Source of the DNA: Ampullaceana balthica
Taxonomy: Eukaryota; Mollusca; Gastropoda; Lymnaeidae
Reading direction: 5' to 3'
NCBI GenBank assembly: GCA_944989445.1
Contig: CALYLW010000285.1
Location: 1,681,299 to 1,745,298, forward strand
DNA: 64,000 nucleotides
Part shown: positions 40,473-52,782 of the stretch, one piece after another
Position numbering within the stretch: position 1 is the stretch's first letter
Layout of the letters: each line of letters starts with the position of its first letter
Position numbers and translations under genes: made by a program
The notes under the pieces: model-generated
Database searches by the model: none
Told to the model about the DNA's origin: nothing
What the model saw: only the letters and a program-made list of their open reading frames with translations

Positions 40473-41011
40473 TAAGCTCTATTTGTCTGACTTGTAAAAA
40501 AAACAAAACATTTACTTTTTTGATACTTATTTATTGTAAACAAAGTGATTATTTTATGGACCATTCATTTAAGTCGCTCTTAGTGCTGAATCTGTTTAAA
40601 GAAATAACCTTTGACCTAAAGCGGCCACATGAGATTTAGGCCAGTGGTTCCCTAGTTTCATTCAATGTACCTTTGACATGGGGATTTCTCAAAACATGCA
40701 CCTACGATAAAACTGAGGCATAGAGATTTATGTTTAAGAATTTCATATGTCTTTAAAACTTTAGAAGTTTATCAGCAAACATAACGAGTCATAATAATAG
40801 GAATATTTATCATAGGCCTGTGATAAATAGACAAAAATAAGAAAAGGAACATATTCAAATAAAAGTACTACAATGGGTGGTCATTCTTTATCAATTTACA
40901 TTTTCTGCTAATTCCGACTCAAACCAGCAACCTCATATTACATTTCATTATTACTTAGCGAGCATTACTTCATATTTAGCACAGCTATAAGCCGGGAAAC
41001 ATGTCTTAAAA

Positions 41012-41352
41012 CAGGATTCGGGAAACTTTTCGTCTGAAAGAGCCATCAACACCACATATTTTGAAAAGTAATTCTGTAAGAGCCATACATTATGTTTAAA
41101 ACTAAAAATTCAAGTAAATGTGTGTATTTTGTGTAAATTCAACACTAAAATTACAATAATTATGTATGTGAATGCTTTTTAATAACATTGTCATGTTGTT
41201 GTTTTTTAATATTACAATTAATATGTTCATCAAAGGAGTCTGTATAAACGTTGTTGTTTTTTTAAACAAATAATCCAACATTTGTCGGAGAGCCAGATAC
41301 AGCCATCAATAGGGCCACATCTGGCTCACGAGCCATGGTTTCCCGACCCCTG
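41012..41352. mobile_element. Non-autonomous hAT element
   Basis: Ends CAGGATTCGGGAAACTTTTC and the inverse of CAGGGGTCGGGAAACCATGG. Flanks TCTTAAAA and TCTTAAAG (41004-41011 and 41353-41360) agree at 7 of 8 bases. 341 bp, no coding. Confidence 0.85.
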
Positions 41353-41800
41353 TCTTAAAGCGAATAAAAATTAGTTGCAGGAATTCCAATTCTTCGATTT
41401 TTAGGACTTAGATAATAATGTTAATTATGAAATAATTCCAGACATGAAAATAATTTTAATGACATAAATTTCTAATAGACCTTAATCCATGCAAATGTAT
41501 CAATTGATCATTTTGTTTAACAAGAAAGAATTAGCTTCTTTGTGTCAAAGTGGAAATGGGAAGAGATAATTTACAATATTTTTTACTAAGTGAGTTACTG
41601 GCACAACGTCCAAAATATTGGGAATTGGTTTTAGGACAATAAGTGTTTAGTAGAAACAAAGTGTGGAAAATATTACAGTATACTGCCTGTCCCTAGGTCT
41701 CGGGGTACCACAGATCCCACTTAGATAACCGCTGTTCTATGTTAATATTAAATTATCTTTGAATGTCAGATCTTATCTTTCTCATATTGAGCCGGCTCTG
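41353..41800. other. Intergenic, nothing recognised
   Basis: AT-rich unique sequence. Confidence 0.4.
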
Positions 41801-41804
41801 GCGC

Positions 41805-42332
41805 TTAAATATATGTACATACCATAAGGTAATTGGCGCTCAAATATATGCAGAAGCGTAACTGGGTTTTCAGCGCCCTTGGCTAATTTATTTTTTGCGC
41901 CATTGACAAATGGATATAAAAAAATACAAAAGGTTATGAAAATACTAAATTTCGACTTCATTGAAGGATTAGCCCTCGGCGCCCTTGGCGACTGCCCCGA
42001 TGCCAAGTCGCTTTTACGCCTCTGAATATATGTACATAACATAAGTTACTTCCCAATCAAATATATGTACATAACATAAGTTACTTCCCAATCAAATATA
42101 TGTACATAACATAAGTTAATTCCCAATCAAATATATGTACATAACATAAGGTACTTGGCACTCAAATATATGTACATAACATAAGGTACTTGGCACTCAA
42201 ATATATGTACATAACATAAGGTTATTAGCACTCAAATATATGTACATAACATAAGTTACTTCCCAATCAAATATATGTACATAACATACGGTTATTAGCA
42301 CTCAAATATATGTACATAACATAAGGTTATTG
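41805..42332. repeat. 35-bp minisatellite, about 10 units, split by a MITE
   Basis: Unit AATATATGTACATAACATAA plus GTTACTTCCCAATCA and variants. The array is interrupted at 41851-42024 by a hAT-type MITE. Confidence 0.93.
41851..42024. mobile_element. hAT-type MITE nested in the 35-bp array
   Basis: Inverted ends CAGAAGCGTAAC and TTTTACGCCTCTG. AATATATG, part of the array unit, is duplicated on both sides (41843-41850 and 42025-42032), a perfect 8-bp duplication. Sister of the element at 33247-33408. Confidence 0.9.
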
Positions 42333-42692
42333 TCAACGTTAATTTAAAAAAAAATGTGTTGAAATAGTTCTAGTAAAACAATCTATACATATTCCGACCC
42401 CGTGCTATCTAATCTCTGGGACAAACACAATCCTAACACATAAACTCTCAGCTTGAATGAAGAACTCTGGAAAACTCGATGACGTCACTGTGAGAAGCTG
42501 TCATATGGGACAATAGCGCAAAGAGTGAACAGAATTGGTCTGTCGCCGCGTGTAGGAGAAATTTCGATTTTTGGGTTTCTTTCTGTAACAGTCTAACTAA
42601 GTGGGGGGGCGTTATCACACGCACAATGAAGCTCAGCTTGTAGATTATCACACAAAAAGCACCCACACCCACATAACATTTAGTCACGTGAT

Positions 42693-43132
42693 TTGGTACA
42701 AATTCAAAAAAGAGCTGCCAGATTCATTACTGGAGAATATTCGAAACTGACAAGAATAACACCATTAGTTAAATCATTAAACCTTGAAACACTAGAGGAT
42801 AGAAGAACCAAAAGCAAAGTAGTAATCATGCATAAAGCAATTAATTCTAATTTAGAAATACAACACAAAGATAACTTAATACAACCCTCAGATAGACATA
42901 AGGATAAAAACAACTTTCTTATTCCGCATGCAAGAACAAACACATACAAGTTTTCCTTTTTCCCGTCCGGAATTCGGGCGCGGAATGGGTTGCCTGAAGA
43001 ATCCAGGAAAACCAGCACTTTATCAACATTTAAATCTCTAGTAGAAATGCAGGGCTAGACACAGACCATAGATAAGCGTAGGACGCAATAATCTTCTGTA
43101 TAGAAGGAGCGTCTGTAAACAGATAAGATAAG
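42693..43132 (+). mobile_element. LINE 3' end: ORF2 C-terminus, 3' UTR and tail
   Basis: One open frame gives about 121 residues with QKRAARFITGEYSKLTRITP, LETLEDRR and FFPSGIRARNGLPEESRK, then a stop (43056-43058). This is the C-terminal end of a Jockey/CR1-like non-LTR retrotransposon. The 3' UTR ends with ATAATCTTCTGTATAGAAGG and AACAGATAAGATAAGAA. The copy is 5'-truncated, as LINE insertions usually are. Its tail is the one carried by the SINEs in this window. Confidence 0.85.
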
Positions 43133-44549
43133 AACGCTAGAACCATTGCTTATCAAATGAATTAAAGTTTTTTTTTAAAGTGTTGTAAAATATTAAGATT
43201 AGGACGTGATTAATTGAGTCATGATTAAATATTATCACAGCACGACTCTCAGATGATCTTACATTCAAAAGACAATTTACAATCAAAAGATACAGGTCCA
43301 GATGTTTCATTGTGTTCTTTATTGTCAAAACGTATGAAACATACATTAATTATGGCGTAGTTTAAATATACGTATACATATAAGCCATCAATATACATTG
43401 GAATCAATATACATGGGAATCAATATACATACGCCATTATGCAAACAAGACGATATAAAATATATACTAGCAAGCAAAAGAAGAAAAAAATACCAATATA
43501 CAAACGAGCCAATATTTGAATAAGATAATAATAAAAATTATTATAATACAGCTTCTCACTTAATAATATACATTATATAGTTTTTTAAAACATATAACAA
43601 ATAAACAAAAACTTCTTAAGTCTAATAACTGCTCATGTAGATTTAATACCTTTGAAGACACTTTAAAAGGGAAGTCTCACTCTAATAAATTGTCTTTCTT
43701 CATTTTGGGAATGTCAGCCTATTTCTTGAATAGTAAATAGATTGCTTACAGCATCTAAATATTTACCGACTCAGAAAATGTTCATTACAACGGAATTTGG
43801 CATTGCGATCTTTATCTGAACACAAAAATTTGAAATAACGCCATCATCTTTATCTTGTACTTCTTATCATGGCGTCTTGGCCAGACACTTTCTTTTTTAT
43901 TACATTAAAAAAATAATATTTTGGTTTTAACTTTCATTATAAAACTGGAACACACACATATTACACTCGCCTGGTGTTCACACAATCATCTGAGATTTAC
44001 GTGGTAGTTTGAGAGAGAATGAGCGTTGAGATAATTTACAGAATTTACACCAACTTATTTACAAATAATACATCCCTCAATATTAGGAAGACTACCCTAA
44101 CAACTCCTCGTATATACTTTTAAAGATTCTTTGACTCTGTTGACGTATTTATTGAACATTCACACATACTAAGAATTACAGCCGACTCCCAGAGAAACTG
44201 GACAGTTACCTGATTTGTGAGTAGACACAAAGACTTTATTTGTTTGTTTTTAAAGATAAATGTTATTTCAAAGTTTAAAATCGACGAACGGTTCATTGCG
44301 GGCGGGGGGGGGAGGCTGATTTAAATACTTATCGGAAGTTTCAGTACACAACAGAATCAGCCACAACAGGACTCTAAATGCCATCAATGTTCCCTTTAAG
44401 GTGCGAGAAGACATCCGACCGACACCGCGCAGCAGTTTAGAATTACCACGCAGCAAATTTTGTAAAATATTACATAAAATGGAAGATGTGCAGCTTTTCA
44501 CACGAGTTTTTTCACTTTGCACACGGACCAACGAACCTTACAGGGAAGA
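43133..44549. other. Intergenic, nothing recognised
   Basis: AT-rich, with a small GGAATCAATATACAT repeat near 43398-43428. No gene seen. Confidence 0.4.
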
Positions 44550-44612
44550 TTGAGTGCCGTCATTGCAGCCTAGACCCTGAAACAGTACTACACCTGTTAA
44601 CTTCGTGTCCGT
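44550..44612 (+). mobile_element. LINE fragment with CCHC zinc knuckle
   Basis: The plus strand encodes ECRHCSLDPETVLHLLTSCP, a C-x2-C-x8-H-x4-C knuckle of the kind found at the C-terminus of many non-LTR retrotransposon proteins. The frame then meets a stop. A diverged copy lies at 45495-45560. Confidence 0.6.
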
Positions 44613-44640
44613 AAGCTGCTGAGTTGAGGGAATGTGAAAG

Positions 44641-45417
44641 AGTTCCACGTGAAGACAATGTTATACGGCAATGCACAGCAGATGGAGCAGGTTGCCGTGA
44701 AGACAATGTTATACGGCACTGCACAGCAGATGGAGGAGGTTGCCGTGAAGACAATGTTATACGGCACTGCACAGCAGATGGAGCAGGTTGCCGTGAAGAC
44801 AATGTTATACGGCACTGCACAGCAGATGGAGCAGGTTGCCGTGAAGACAATGTTATACGGCACTGCACAGCAGATGGAGCAGGTTGCCGTGAAGACAATG
44901 TTATACGGCACTGCACAGCAGATGGAGGAGGTTGCCGTGAAGACAATGTTATACGGCACTGCACAGCAGATGGAGCAGGTTGCCGTGAAGACAATGTTAT
45001 ACGGCACTGCACAGCAGATGGAGGAGTTTGCCGTGAAGACAATGTTATACGGCACTGCACAGCAGATGAAGGAGGTTGCCGTGAAGACAATGTTATACGG
45101 CACTGCACAGCAGATGGAGGAGGTTGCCGTGAAGACAATGTTATACGGCACTGCACAGCAGATGGAGGAGGTTGCCGTGAAGACAATGTTATACGGCACT
45201 GCACAGCAGATGGAGGAGGTTGCCGTGAAGACAATGTTATACGGCACTGCACAGCAGATGGAGCAGGTTGCCGTGAAGACAATGTTATACGGCACTGCAC
45301 AGCAGATGGAGCAGGTTGCCGTGAAGACAATGTTATACGGCACTGCACAGCAGATGGAGCAGGTTGCCGTGAAGACAATGGTATACGGCACTGCACAGCA
45401 GATGGAGCAGGTTGCCC
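44641..45417. repeat. 48-bp minisatellite, about 16 units
   Basis: Unit GAAGACAATGTTATACGGCA plus CTGCACAGCAGATGGAGCAGG TTGCCGT, with variants GAGGAG/GAGCAG. Open in four frames because 48 is a multiple of three. It is bracketed by two copies of the CCHC-knuckle LINE fragment. Confidence 0.96.
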
Positions 45418-45494
45418 AGGTATTAGCCAAGGCCTTAAGAGACTAAGTCTCAGACCCAAAGAATGTGTTTTTAGTTTAGTACACAACAGGGACT

Positions 45495-45560
45495 CGAACT
45501 GCCTGTATTGTAGCCTAGCCCCTGAAACAGTAGTACACCTATTGACTTCCGTAGCACAAT
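45495..45560 (+). mobile_element. Second LINE fragment with decayed knuckle
   Basis: Encodes NCLYCSLAPETVVHLLTSVA. The last Cys of the knuckle is Val. It is the counterpart of 44550-44612 on the far side of the 48-bp array. Confidence 0.55.
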
Positions 45561-45789
45561 GATGACAATCTTCTATTTTATTATGTGCATGTATATTCAA
45601 AGTATTACATGACTTATATTTAAGAAACATTAAATTCGAAACATAAAACTTAGTGATAGTACTTTCTTCTAGTTTTGTTTTATTAACGTTTGACAGTGGC
45701 GTGTATGACGCGTGTAAGGTTACTCGAAATCACACACCAGTGATTCAGTCTTTGTTTAGTTGAAGTTCAGACTGAATCAAATGATACAA

Positions 45790-46070
45790 AGTGTACCATT
45801 GTCTTTTAAACAGAGTATATATACCCTTGTCTTTATACAGAGTATATTTACCCTACTCTTTGCATAAAGAGTAGGGTAAATATACTCTGTATATATACCA
45901 TTGTCTTTATGCAAAGTATAACCTTGTATGAATACAGAGTATATCCTTGTATTTATAAAGAGGATATAAGTATAAGTGCCTCTATACAGAGCATACCTTT
46001 TTTCTTTATACAGAGTATATCCTTGCCTATATACAAAGTATAACATTGTATGTATACAGAGTAAAAGATT
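45790..46070. repeat. Degenerate ~30-bp repeat with an inverted part
   Basis: Repeated CAGAGTATATACCCTTGTCT and relatives. Near 45840-45890, AGAGTATATTTACCCTACTC is followed by its inverse, a short hairpin. Confidence 0.8.
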
Positions 46071-46074
46071 GTTA

Positions 46075-46730
46075 AAATTCCATAACACAAAATTTTTGAT
46101 GTATAAATATCTGAATTACAGCAGTGCAGTAAATGCATTTTAAATAAATGGATGGAAATTAATTAAATCATTATTTTAACATATTTTTTACATTGTCATC
46201 ATCGCCTGTCGTCCTATCTGGGGTGTAGTGTAGGCTACAAACAAAGGCTTTCCAGGCATCCTGGTCCTGCGCCAGTCTCTCCAACTGTCCCCGGCTGTGC
46301 CCACTCTTTTTGTGTGAATTTGTATTTTGTTTTAATTAACTTTTCGCAATTTTGATATCAGTACAGAAGATGCAAGTATCTTTTTAATATTATTGTTATT
46401 ATCATTATTTTATGTTAATGTTATTATTTATAAAAATGTACATATAACAACTTTTAAGTAGACCCATCAACCCATCACTTCTCCAGTTTTCTTTAAGCTT
46501 GAATATTTACTTCGACCAGATTTCCAGGCCACCTCCCCCGGAACTGCCCTTCCCCCCAATAATCTCGGTCTAGTGATCGATTCATTGGCCGTTTGATAGC
46601 CGCATCTCATCAGTCTTCACTAAGTTCAAATGTTGTTGACCAGCCGTCATCCGTTATAAAAACAATCTGCAAAGATCCAATGTGCTTCCAGCCAGTTTCA
46701 CTTCGCCACAACTGCTACCTTCACAGAATT
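46075..46730. other. Intergenic, nothing recognised
   Basis: No gene or clear repeat. Confidence 0.4.
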
Positions 46731-46734
46731 CTTT

Positions 46735-46926
46735 CAACCCAGATGTGGTCCCCCCCAACCCCCCCCCCACCCAAGATGTGATTCCCCCACCCCCCACTCC
46801 AGATGTGGTCCCCCCACCCCAGATGTGGTCAACCCCCCCAGATGTGGTCCCCCACCCCAGATGTGGTCCCCCCACCCCAGATGTGGTCCCCCAACCCCCC
46901 CCACCCCAGATGTGGTCCCCCTAAAC
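46735..46926. repeat. About 20-bp C-rich minisatellite
   Basis: About nine copies of CCAGATGTGGTCCCCCACCC with variable C-run length. Confidence 0.9.
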
Positions 46927-47138
46927 TTCCCACCCCCACTCCCCACCCGCCAGTGACGCTACTTTTGAAAATTTAGCGATTCAAAATATGTACAACATTA
47001 TTTACTTGAACTCAAACACGAAGGAAATAGTTCTTGAAGAAACATAAATAAGTTTCCAGTTTTAAGAAGTGATCCATCATTATGCACGCGCATGATGAAA
47101 CACTTACGTCTTGAATTCAAAATAAACTCAAGCTTTAT

Positions 47139-47476
47139 AATGAGCTGACTTATCATAATGAGCTGACTTATCATAATGAGCTGACTTATCATAATGAGCT
47201 GACTTGTCATAATCAGCTGACTTGTCATAATGTGCTGATTTATCATAATGAGCTGACTTATCATAATGAGCTGACTTATCATTATGAGCTGACTTATCAC
47301 AACGAGCTGACTTATCATAATGAGCTGACTTATCATAATGAGCTGACTTATCATAATGAGCTGACTTATCACAATGAGCTGACTTATCATAATGAGCTGA
47401 CTTATCATAATGATCTCACTTATCACAATGAGCTGACTTATCACAATGAGCTGACTTATCATAATGAGCTGACGTA
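47139..47476. repeat. 18-bp minisatellite, about 18 units
   Basis: Unit AATGAGCTGACTTATCAT. Open frames (ELTYHN repeats) are artefacts. Confidence 0.96.
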
Positions 47477-47479
47477 TTG

Positions 47480-47940
47480 GCTTTAAAGAAATGAGCTAAA
47501 CATTTTAAGTGAAAAATATAACAATCTATTACAGGGAACAATCAAAGAGCCCTTTAGGACGTCTTTGTGTGAGGATTTAAATGAAAATAAAACCAAACAA
47601 ACAAACAATGTTAAAAAAAAATGGAAATGGTGTTTGTATGTGATAAACAGTGAACGACGAATCTGGGAGATAAGAGAACATTTCTTCAGTTCATGTAGTA
47701 GGCTTTCATCTTTGACCTGTCTCTGCATCTGAAAAGATAATGGGAAAAATTCAAATGTTATGTATTCTAGCTATACAAAAAATGTAAAATGATTATTACA
47801 CTTTCTGGGATAAATTGTCTCTATTTTAAAAAAACATCGCTGCTCTCTGTTAATTATAAATATTTATGATGGCTATGGTAATGGCCTATGGGGAAAGATG
47901 AGAGGGAAGGGGGATCGGAGATATTCAGGTCTGGATACAG
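47480..47940. other. Intergenic, nothing recognised
   Basis: No gene or repeat seen. Confidence 0.4.
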
Positions 47941-47964
47941 AAGAAGAGTTGTCACTAGGGTTGG

Positions 47965-50900
47965 TGTCACCCAGTGCGGTAGCTCATGGTGCCATCACCT
48001 AACTATTACCCCATAGACCTCCTCCGGTCACCCAGTGCGGTAGCTCATGGTGCCATCACCTCAACTATTACCCCATAGACCTCCTCCGGGTCACCCAGTG
48101 CGGTTGCTCATGGTGCCATCACCTCAACTATTACCCCATAGACCTCCTCCGGGTCACCCAGTGCGGTAGCTCATGGTGCCACCACCTCAACTATTACCCC
48201 ATAGACCTCTCCGGGTCACCCAGTGCGGTAGCTCATGTGCCACCACTCAACTATTACCCCATAGACCGTACTCGGGTCACCAGTGCGGTAGCTCATGGTG
48301 CCACACCTCAACTATTACCATAGACCTCCTCCGGGTCACCCAGTGCGGTAGCTCATGGTGCCATCACCTCAACTATTACCCCTTAGACCTCCTCCGGGTC
48401 AACCCAGTGCGGTAGCTCATGGTGCCACCACCTCAACTATTACCCATAGACCTCCTCCGGGTCACCCAGTGCGGTAGCTCATGGTGCCACCACCTCAACT
48501 ATTACCCATAGACCTACTCGGGTCACCCAGTGCGGTAGCTCATGGTGCCATCACCTCAACTATTACCCCATAGACCTCCTCCGGGTCACCCAGTGCGGTA
48601 GCTCATGGTGCCATCACCTCAACTATTACCCCATAGACCTCCTCCGGGTCACCCAGTGCGGTAGCTCATGGTGCCACCACCTCAAACTAATTACCCATAG
48701 ACCTCCTCCGGGTCACCCAGTGCGGTAGCTCATGGTGCCACCACCATCAACTATTACCCCATAGACCTACTCCGGGTTCACCCAGTGCGGTAGCTCATGG
48801 TGCCATCACCTCAACTATTACCCATAGACCTCCTCCGGGTCACCCAGTGCGGTAGCTCATGGTGCCATCACCTCAACTATTACCCCATAGACCTCCTCCG
48901 GGTCACCCAGTGCGGTAGCTCATGGTGCCACCACCTCAAACTATTACCCCATAGACCTCTCGGGTCACCAGTGCGGTAGCTCATGGTGCCACCCCCTCAA
49001 CTATTACCCCATAGACCTACTCCGGGTCACCCAGTGCGGTAGCTCATGGTGCCACCACCTCACTATTACCCCATAGACCTACTCCGGGTCACCCAGTGCG
49101 GTAGCTCATGGTGCCACCACCTCAACTATTACCCCATAGACCTCCTCCGGGTCACCCAGTGCGGTAGCTCATGGTGCCACCACCTCAACTATTACCCCAT
49201 AGACCTCCTCCGGGTCACCCAGTGCGGTAGCTCATGGTGCCACCCTCAACTATTACCCATAGACCTACTCCGGGTCACCCAGTGCGGTAGCTCATGGTGC
49301 CACCACCTCAACTATTACCCATAGACCTACTCCGGGTCACCCAGTGCGGTAGCTCATGGTGCCACCACCTCAAACTATTACCCCATAGACCTCACTCCGG
49401 GTCACCCAGTGCGGTAGCTCATGGTGCCACCACCTCAACTATTACCCCATAGACCTCCTCCGGGTCACCAGTGCGGTAGCTCATGGTGCCACCACCTCAA
49501 CTATTACCCCATAGACCTACTCCGGGTCACCCAGTGCGGTAGCTCATGGTGCCACCACCTCAACTATTACCCCATAGACCTCCTCCGGGTCACCCAGTGC
49601 GGTAGCTCATGGTGCCACCACCTCAACTATTACCCCATAGACTACTCCGGGTCACCCAGTGCGGTAGCTCATGGTGCCACCACCTCAACTATTACCCCAT
49701 AGACCTCCTCCGGGTCACCCAGTGCGGTAGCTCATGGTGCCACCCCTCAACTATTACCCCATAGACCTCCTCCGGGTCACCCCATGCGGTAGCTCATGGT
49801 GCCATCACCTCAACTATTACCCCATAGACCTACTCCGGGTCACCCCAGTGCGGTAGCTCATGGTGCCACCACCTCAACTATTACCCCATAGACCTCCTCC
49901 GGGTCACCCAGTGCGGTAGCTCATGGTGCCACCACCCTCAACTATTACCCCATAGACCTACTCCGGGTCACCCAGTGCGGTAGCTCATGGTGCCACCACC
50001 TCAACTATTACCCATAGACCTACTCCGGGTCACCCAGTGCGGTAGCTCATGGTGCCACCACCTCAACTATTACCCCATAGACCTACTCCGGGTCACCCAG
50101 TGCGGTAGCTCATGGTGCCACCACCTCAACTATTACCCATAGACCTACTCCGGGTCACCCAGTGCGGTAGCTCATGGTGCCACCCCTCAACTATTACCCC
50201 ATAGACCTACTCCGGGTCACCCAGTGCGGTAGCTCATGGTGCCACCACCTCAACTATTACCCCATAGACCTACTCCGGGTCACCCAGTGCGGTAGCTCAT
50301 GGTGCCACCACCTCAACTATTACCCCATAGACCTCTCCGGGTCACCCAGTGCGGTAGCTCATGGTGCCACCACCTCAACTATTACCCCATAGACCTCCTC
50401 CGGGTCACCCAGTGCGGTAGCTCATGGTGCCACCACCTCAACTATTACCCCATAGACCTACTCGGGTCACCCAGTGCGGTAGCTCATGGTGCCACCACCT
50501 CAACTATTACCCCATAGACCTCCTCCGGGTCACCCAGTGCGGTAGCTCATGGTGCCACCACCTCAACTATTACCCCATAGACCTACTCCGGGTCACCCAG
50601 TGCGGTAGCTCATGGTGCCACCACCTCAACTATTACCCCATAGACCTCCTCCGGGTCACCCAGTGCGGTAGCACATGGTGCCACCCCTCAACTATTACCC
50701 CATAGACCTCCTCCGGGTCACCCCATGCGGTAGCTCATGGTGCCATCACCTCAACTATTAGCCCATAGACCTCCTCCGGGTCACCCAGTGCGGTAGCTCA
50801 TGGTGCCATCACCTCAACTATTACCCCATAGACCTCCTCCGGGTCACCCAGTGCGGTAGCTCATGGTGCCATCACCTCAACTATTACCCCATAGACCTCC

Positions 50901-51230
50901 TCCGGGTCACCCAGTGCGGTAGCTCATGGTACCATCACCTCAACTATTACCCCATAGACCTCCTCCGGGTCACCCAGTGCGGTAGCTCATGGTGCCATCA
51001 CCTCAACTATTACCCCATAGACCTACTCCGGGTCACCCAGTGCGGTAGCTCATGGTGCCACCACCTCAACTATTACCCCATAGACCTCCTCCGGGTCACC
51101 CAGTGCGGTAGCACATGGTGCCACCCCCTCAACTATTACCCCATAGACCTCCTCCGGGTCACCCAGTGCGGTAGCTCATGGTACCACCCCATCAACTATT
51201 ACTATTACCCCATAGACCTACTCCGAGTCT
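47965..51230. repeat. About 63-bp minisatellite, about 52 units
   Basis: Unit GGTCACCCAGTGCGGTAGCT, CATGGTGCCACCACCTCAAC, TATTACCCCATAGACCTCCT, CCG. The central units carry many single-base losses in homopolymers (ACCCCATAG to ACCCATAG, CACCCAG to CACCAG); units at both ends are mostly intact. Confidence 0.97.
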
Positions 51231-51269
51231 GCCATTTGCCAAATAACGAGAACAAGCAGAATTTTTCAT

Positions 51270-51477
51270 TTTGGTGTCACCCTTTGTGATGGTGTCACCC
51301 CCTGTGATGGTGTTATCCCTTGTGATGGTGTCACCCATTTTGATGGTGTCACCCCTTGTGATGGTGTCACCCCCTGTGATGGTGTCACCCCCTGTGATGG
51401 TGTCATCCCTTGTGATAGTGTCACCTCTTGTGATGGTGTCACCCATTGTGATGGTGTCACCCCTTGTGATGGTGTCA
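51270..51477. repeat. 18-bp minisatellite, about 11 units
   Basis: Unit TGTGATGGTGTCACCCCC and variants. Confidence 0.93.
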
Positions 51478-51827
51478 ACCCGTACGGTCCACACAGGCCG
51501 CACCCGTGGCGCCTCTGACCAGGAGTACAGTTATAAAAACGGAATTATTGTGTGCAAAATAATCTACTCCTTAATATTGGCTTGCTCAGTGATCACTTGT
51601 CTTTCTTATTGCGTATTAATATAATCAAAGTCGTCGTGTCTTGGATATTGGCATTACTTTCAGGGGAAACAATTTTACGTGATCGAAATAACCTGAGTAA
51701 CAATGTTATGTTAAAAAACGTAAAGCGTTCTAAACCGAAACGAAAATAAGACCAAAAAAATGCATATAATTCAATGCTTTCAGATTATCTCGATTGTGAG
51801 CAATATAGATGCCACTTCTGTACTTGA

Positions 51828-52172
51828 AACATGTATGTCCACTTATATCACTTCAATCATGTATGTCACTTATATCGCTTCAATCATGTATGTCCACTTA
51901 TATTACTTCAATCATGTATGTCCACGTATATCACTTCAATCATGTATGTCTACTTATATCACTTCAATCATGTCTATCTACTTATATCCCTTCAATCATG
52001 TCTGTCTACTTTTATCACTTCAATCATGTATGTCCACTTATATCACTTCAGTCATGTCTGTCTACTTTTATCACTTCAATCATGCCTGTCTACTTATATC
52101 ACTTCAATCATGTCTGTCTACTTATATCACTTCAATCATGTCTGTCTATTTATATCACTTCAATCATGGTTC
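51828..52172. repeat. 28-bp minisatellite, about 12 units
   Basis: Unit TATCACTTCAATCATGTATG plus TCCACTTA. Open frames across it are artefacts. Confidence 0.95.
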
Positions 52173-52344
52173 TCTGACCACACGATGTCATGGCATTCAG
52201 TTTGGCCACTACTGTAACATTTCAAATAACTAACGTTCTGTGCCTCGTCTACTGTAAAGTTATCTCTATAGATGTCAAGAAGTTTTATAACAGTTGTCAT
52301 AGACAGCAGAATACAAACACTTCATGCATCGACAGACACCTAAA

Positions 52345-52625
52345 CCCTACTGCCCAGAAATCCCCGAAACCCTAGTACCAAACAAACCCGAAACCCTACT
52401 GCCAAACAACAAACCCAAAACCCTAGTCTAAAACAAACCCGAAACCCTACTGCCCAACAACAAACCCAAAACCCTAGTACCAAACAAACCCGAAACCCTA
52501 CTGCCCAACAACAAACCCAAAACCCTAGTTCCCAACAAACCCGAAACCCTACTGCCCAACAAACCCGAAACCCTACTGCCCAACAAACCCGAAACCCTAC
52601 TGCCCAACAAACCCGAAACCCTACC
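52345..52625. repeat. AAACCCTA-containing minisatellite (24-bp base unit)
   Basis: Unit CCCGAAACCCTACTGCCCAA with alternating longer units containing CAACAAACCCAAAACCCTAG. It resembles telomere-like motifs only superficially. Confidence 0.9.
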
Positions 52626-52782
52626 ACACACCAGGCAGAGCACCCTAATTTAACGTTATCTCAAAATAATTCAAACCGACCCCATCCCTGGGCATGTGGG
52701 ACCATCAATACTACAAGATTCCAGAAAGCGTAATTATGAATATAGTTTATAAGGGTTTGTGAAATTAACAATTTTGTGTAAA

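Larger units (their letters stand above)
47942..51517. mobile_element. MITE-like element swollen by internal tandem arrays
   Basis: The outer sequence matches the compact element at 60027-60602. Left: TGTCACTAGGGTTGGTGTCA; then CAGTGCGGTAGCTCATGGTG. Right: TTTTGGTGTCACCCTTTGTG and an end reading GTGGCGCCTCTG. Two internal segments have expanded, a ~63-bp unit (47965-51230) and an 18-bp unit (51270-51477). The terminal repeats are decayed and no target duplication is visible. Confidence 0.6.

Noticed and set aside
44560..45630. Long frames on both strands (270-356 codons)
   Set aside because: All cross the 48-bp array; four frames are open together, which is a repeat effect.
47139..51477. CRISPR-like arrays
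   Set aside because: Repeats are contiguous without unique spacers, in a eukaryotic genome; these are minisatellites.
52345..52625. Interstitial telomere from AAACCCTA motifs
   Set aside because: Units are 24 bp and longer and do not form a pure TTAGGG-type repeat.
47000..52630. Numerous small frames (ELTYHN, HHLNYYPIDLL, CMSTYITSI and similar)
   Set aside because: All are minisatellite translations. The 63-bp array also carries frame-breaking indels.
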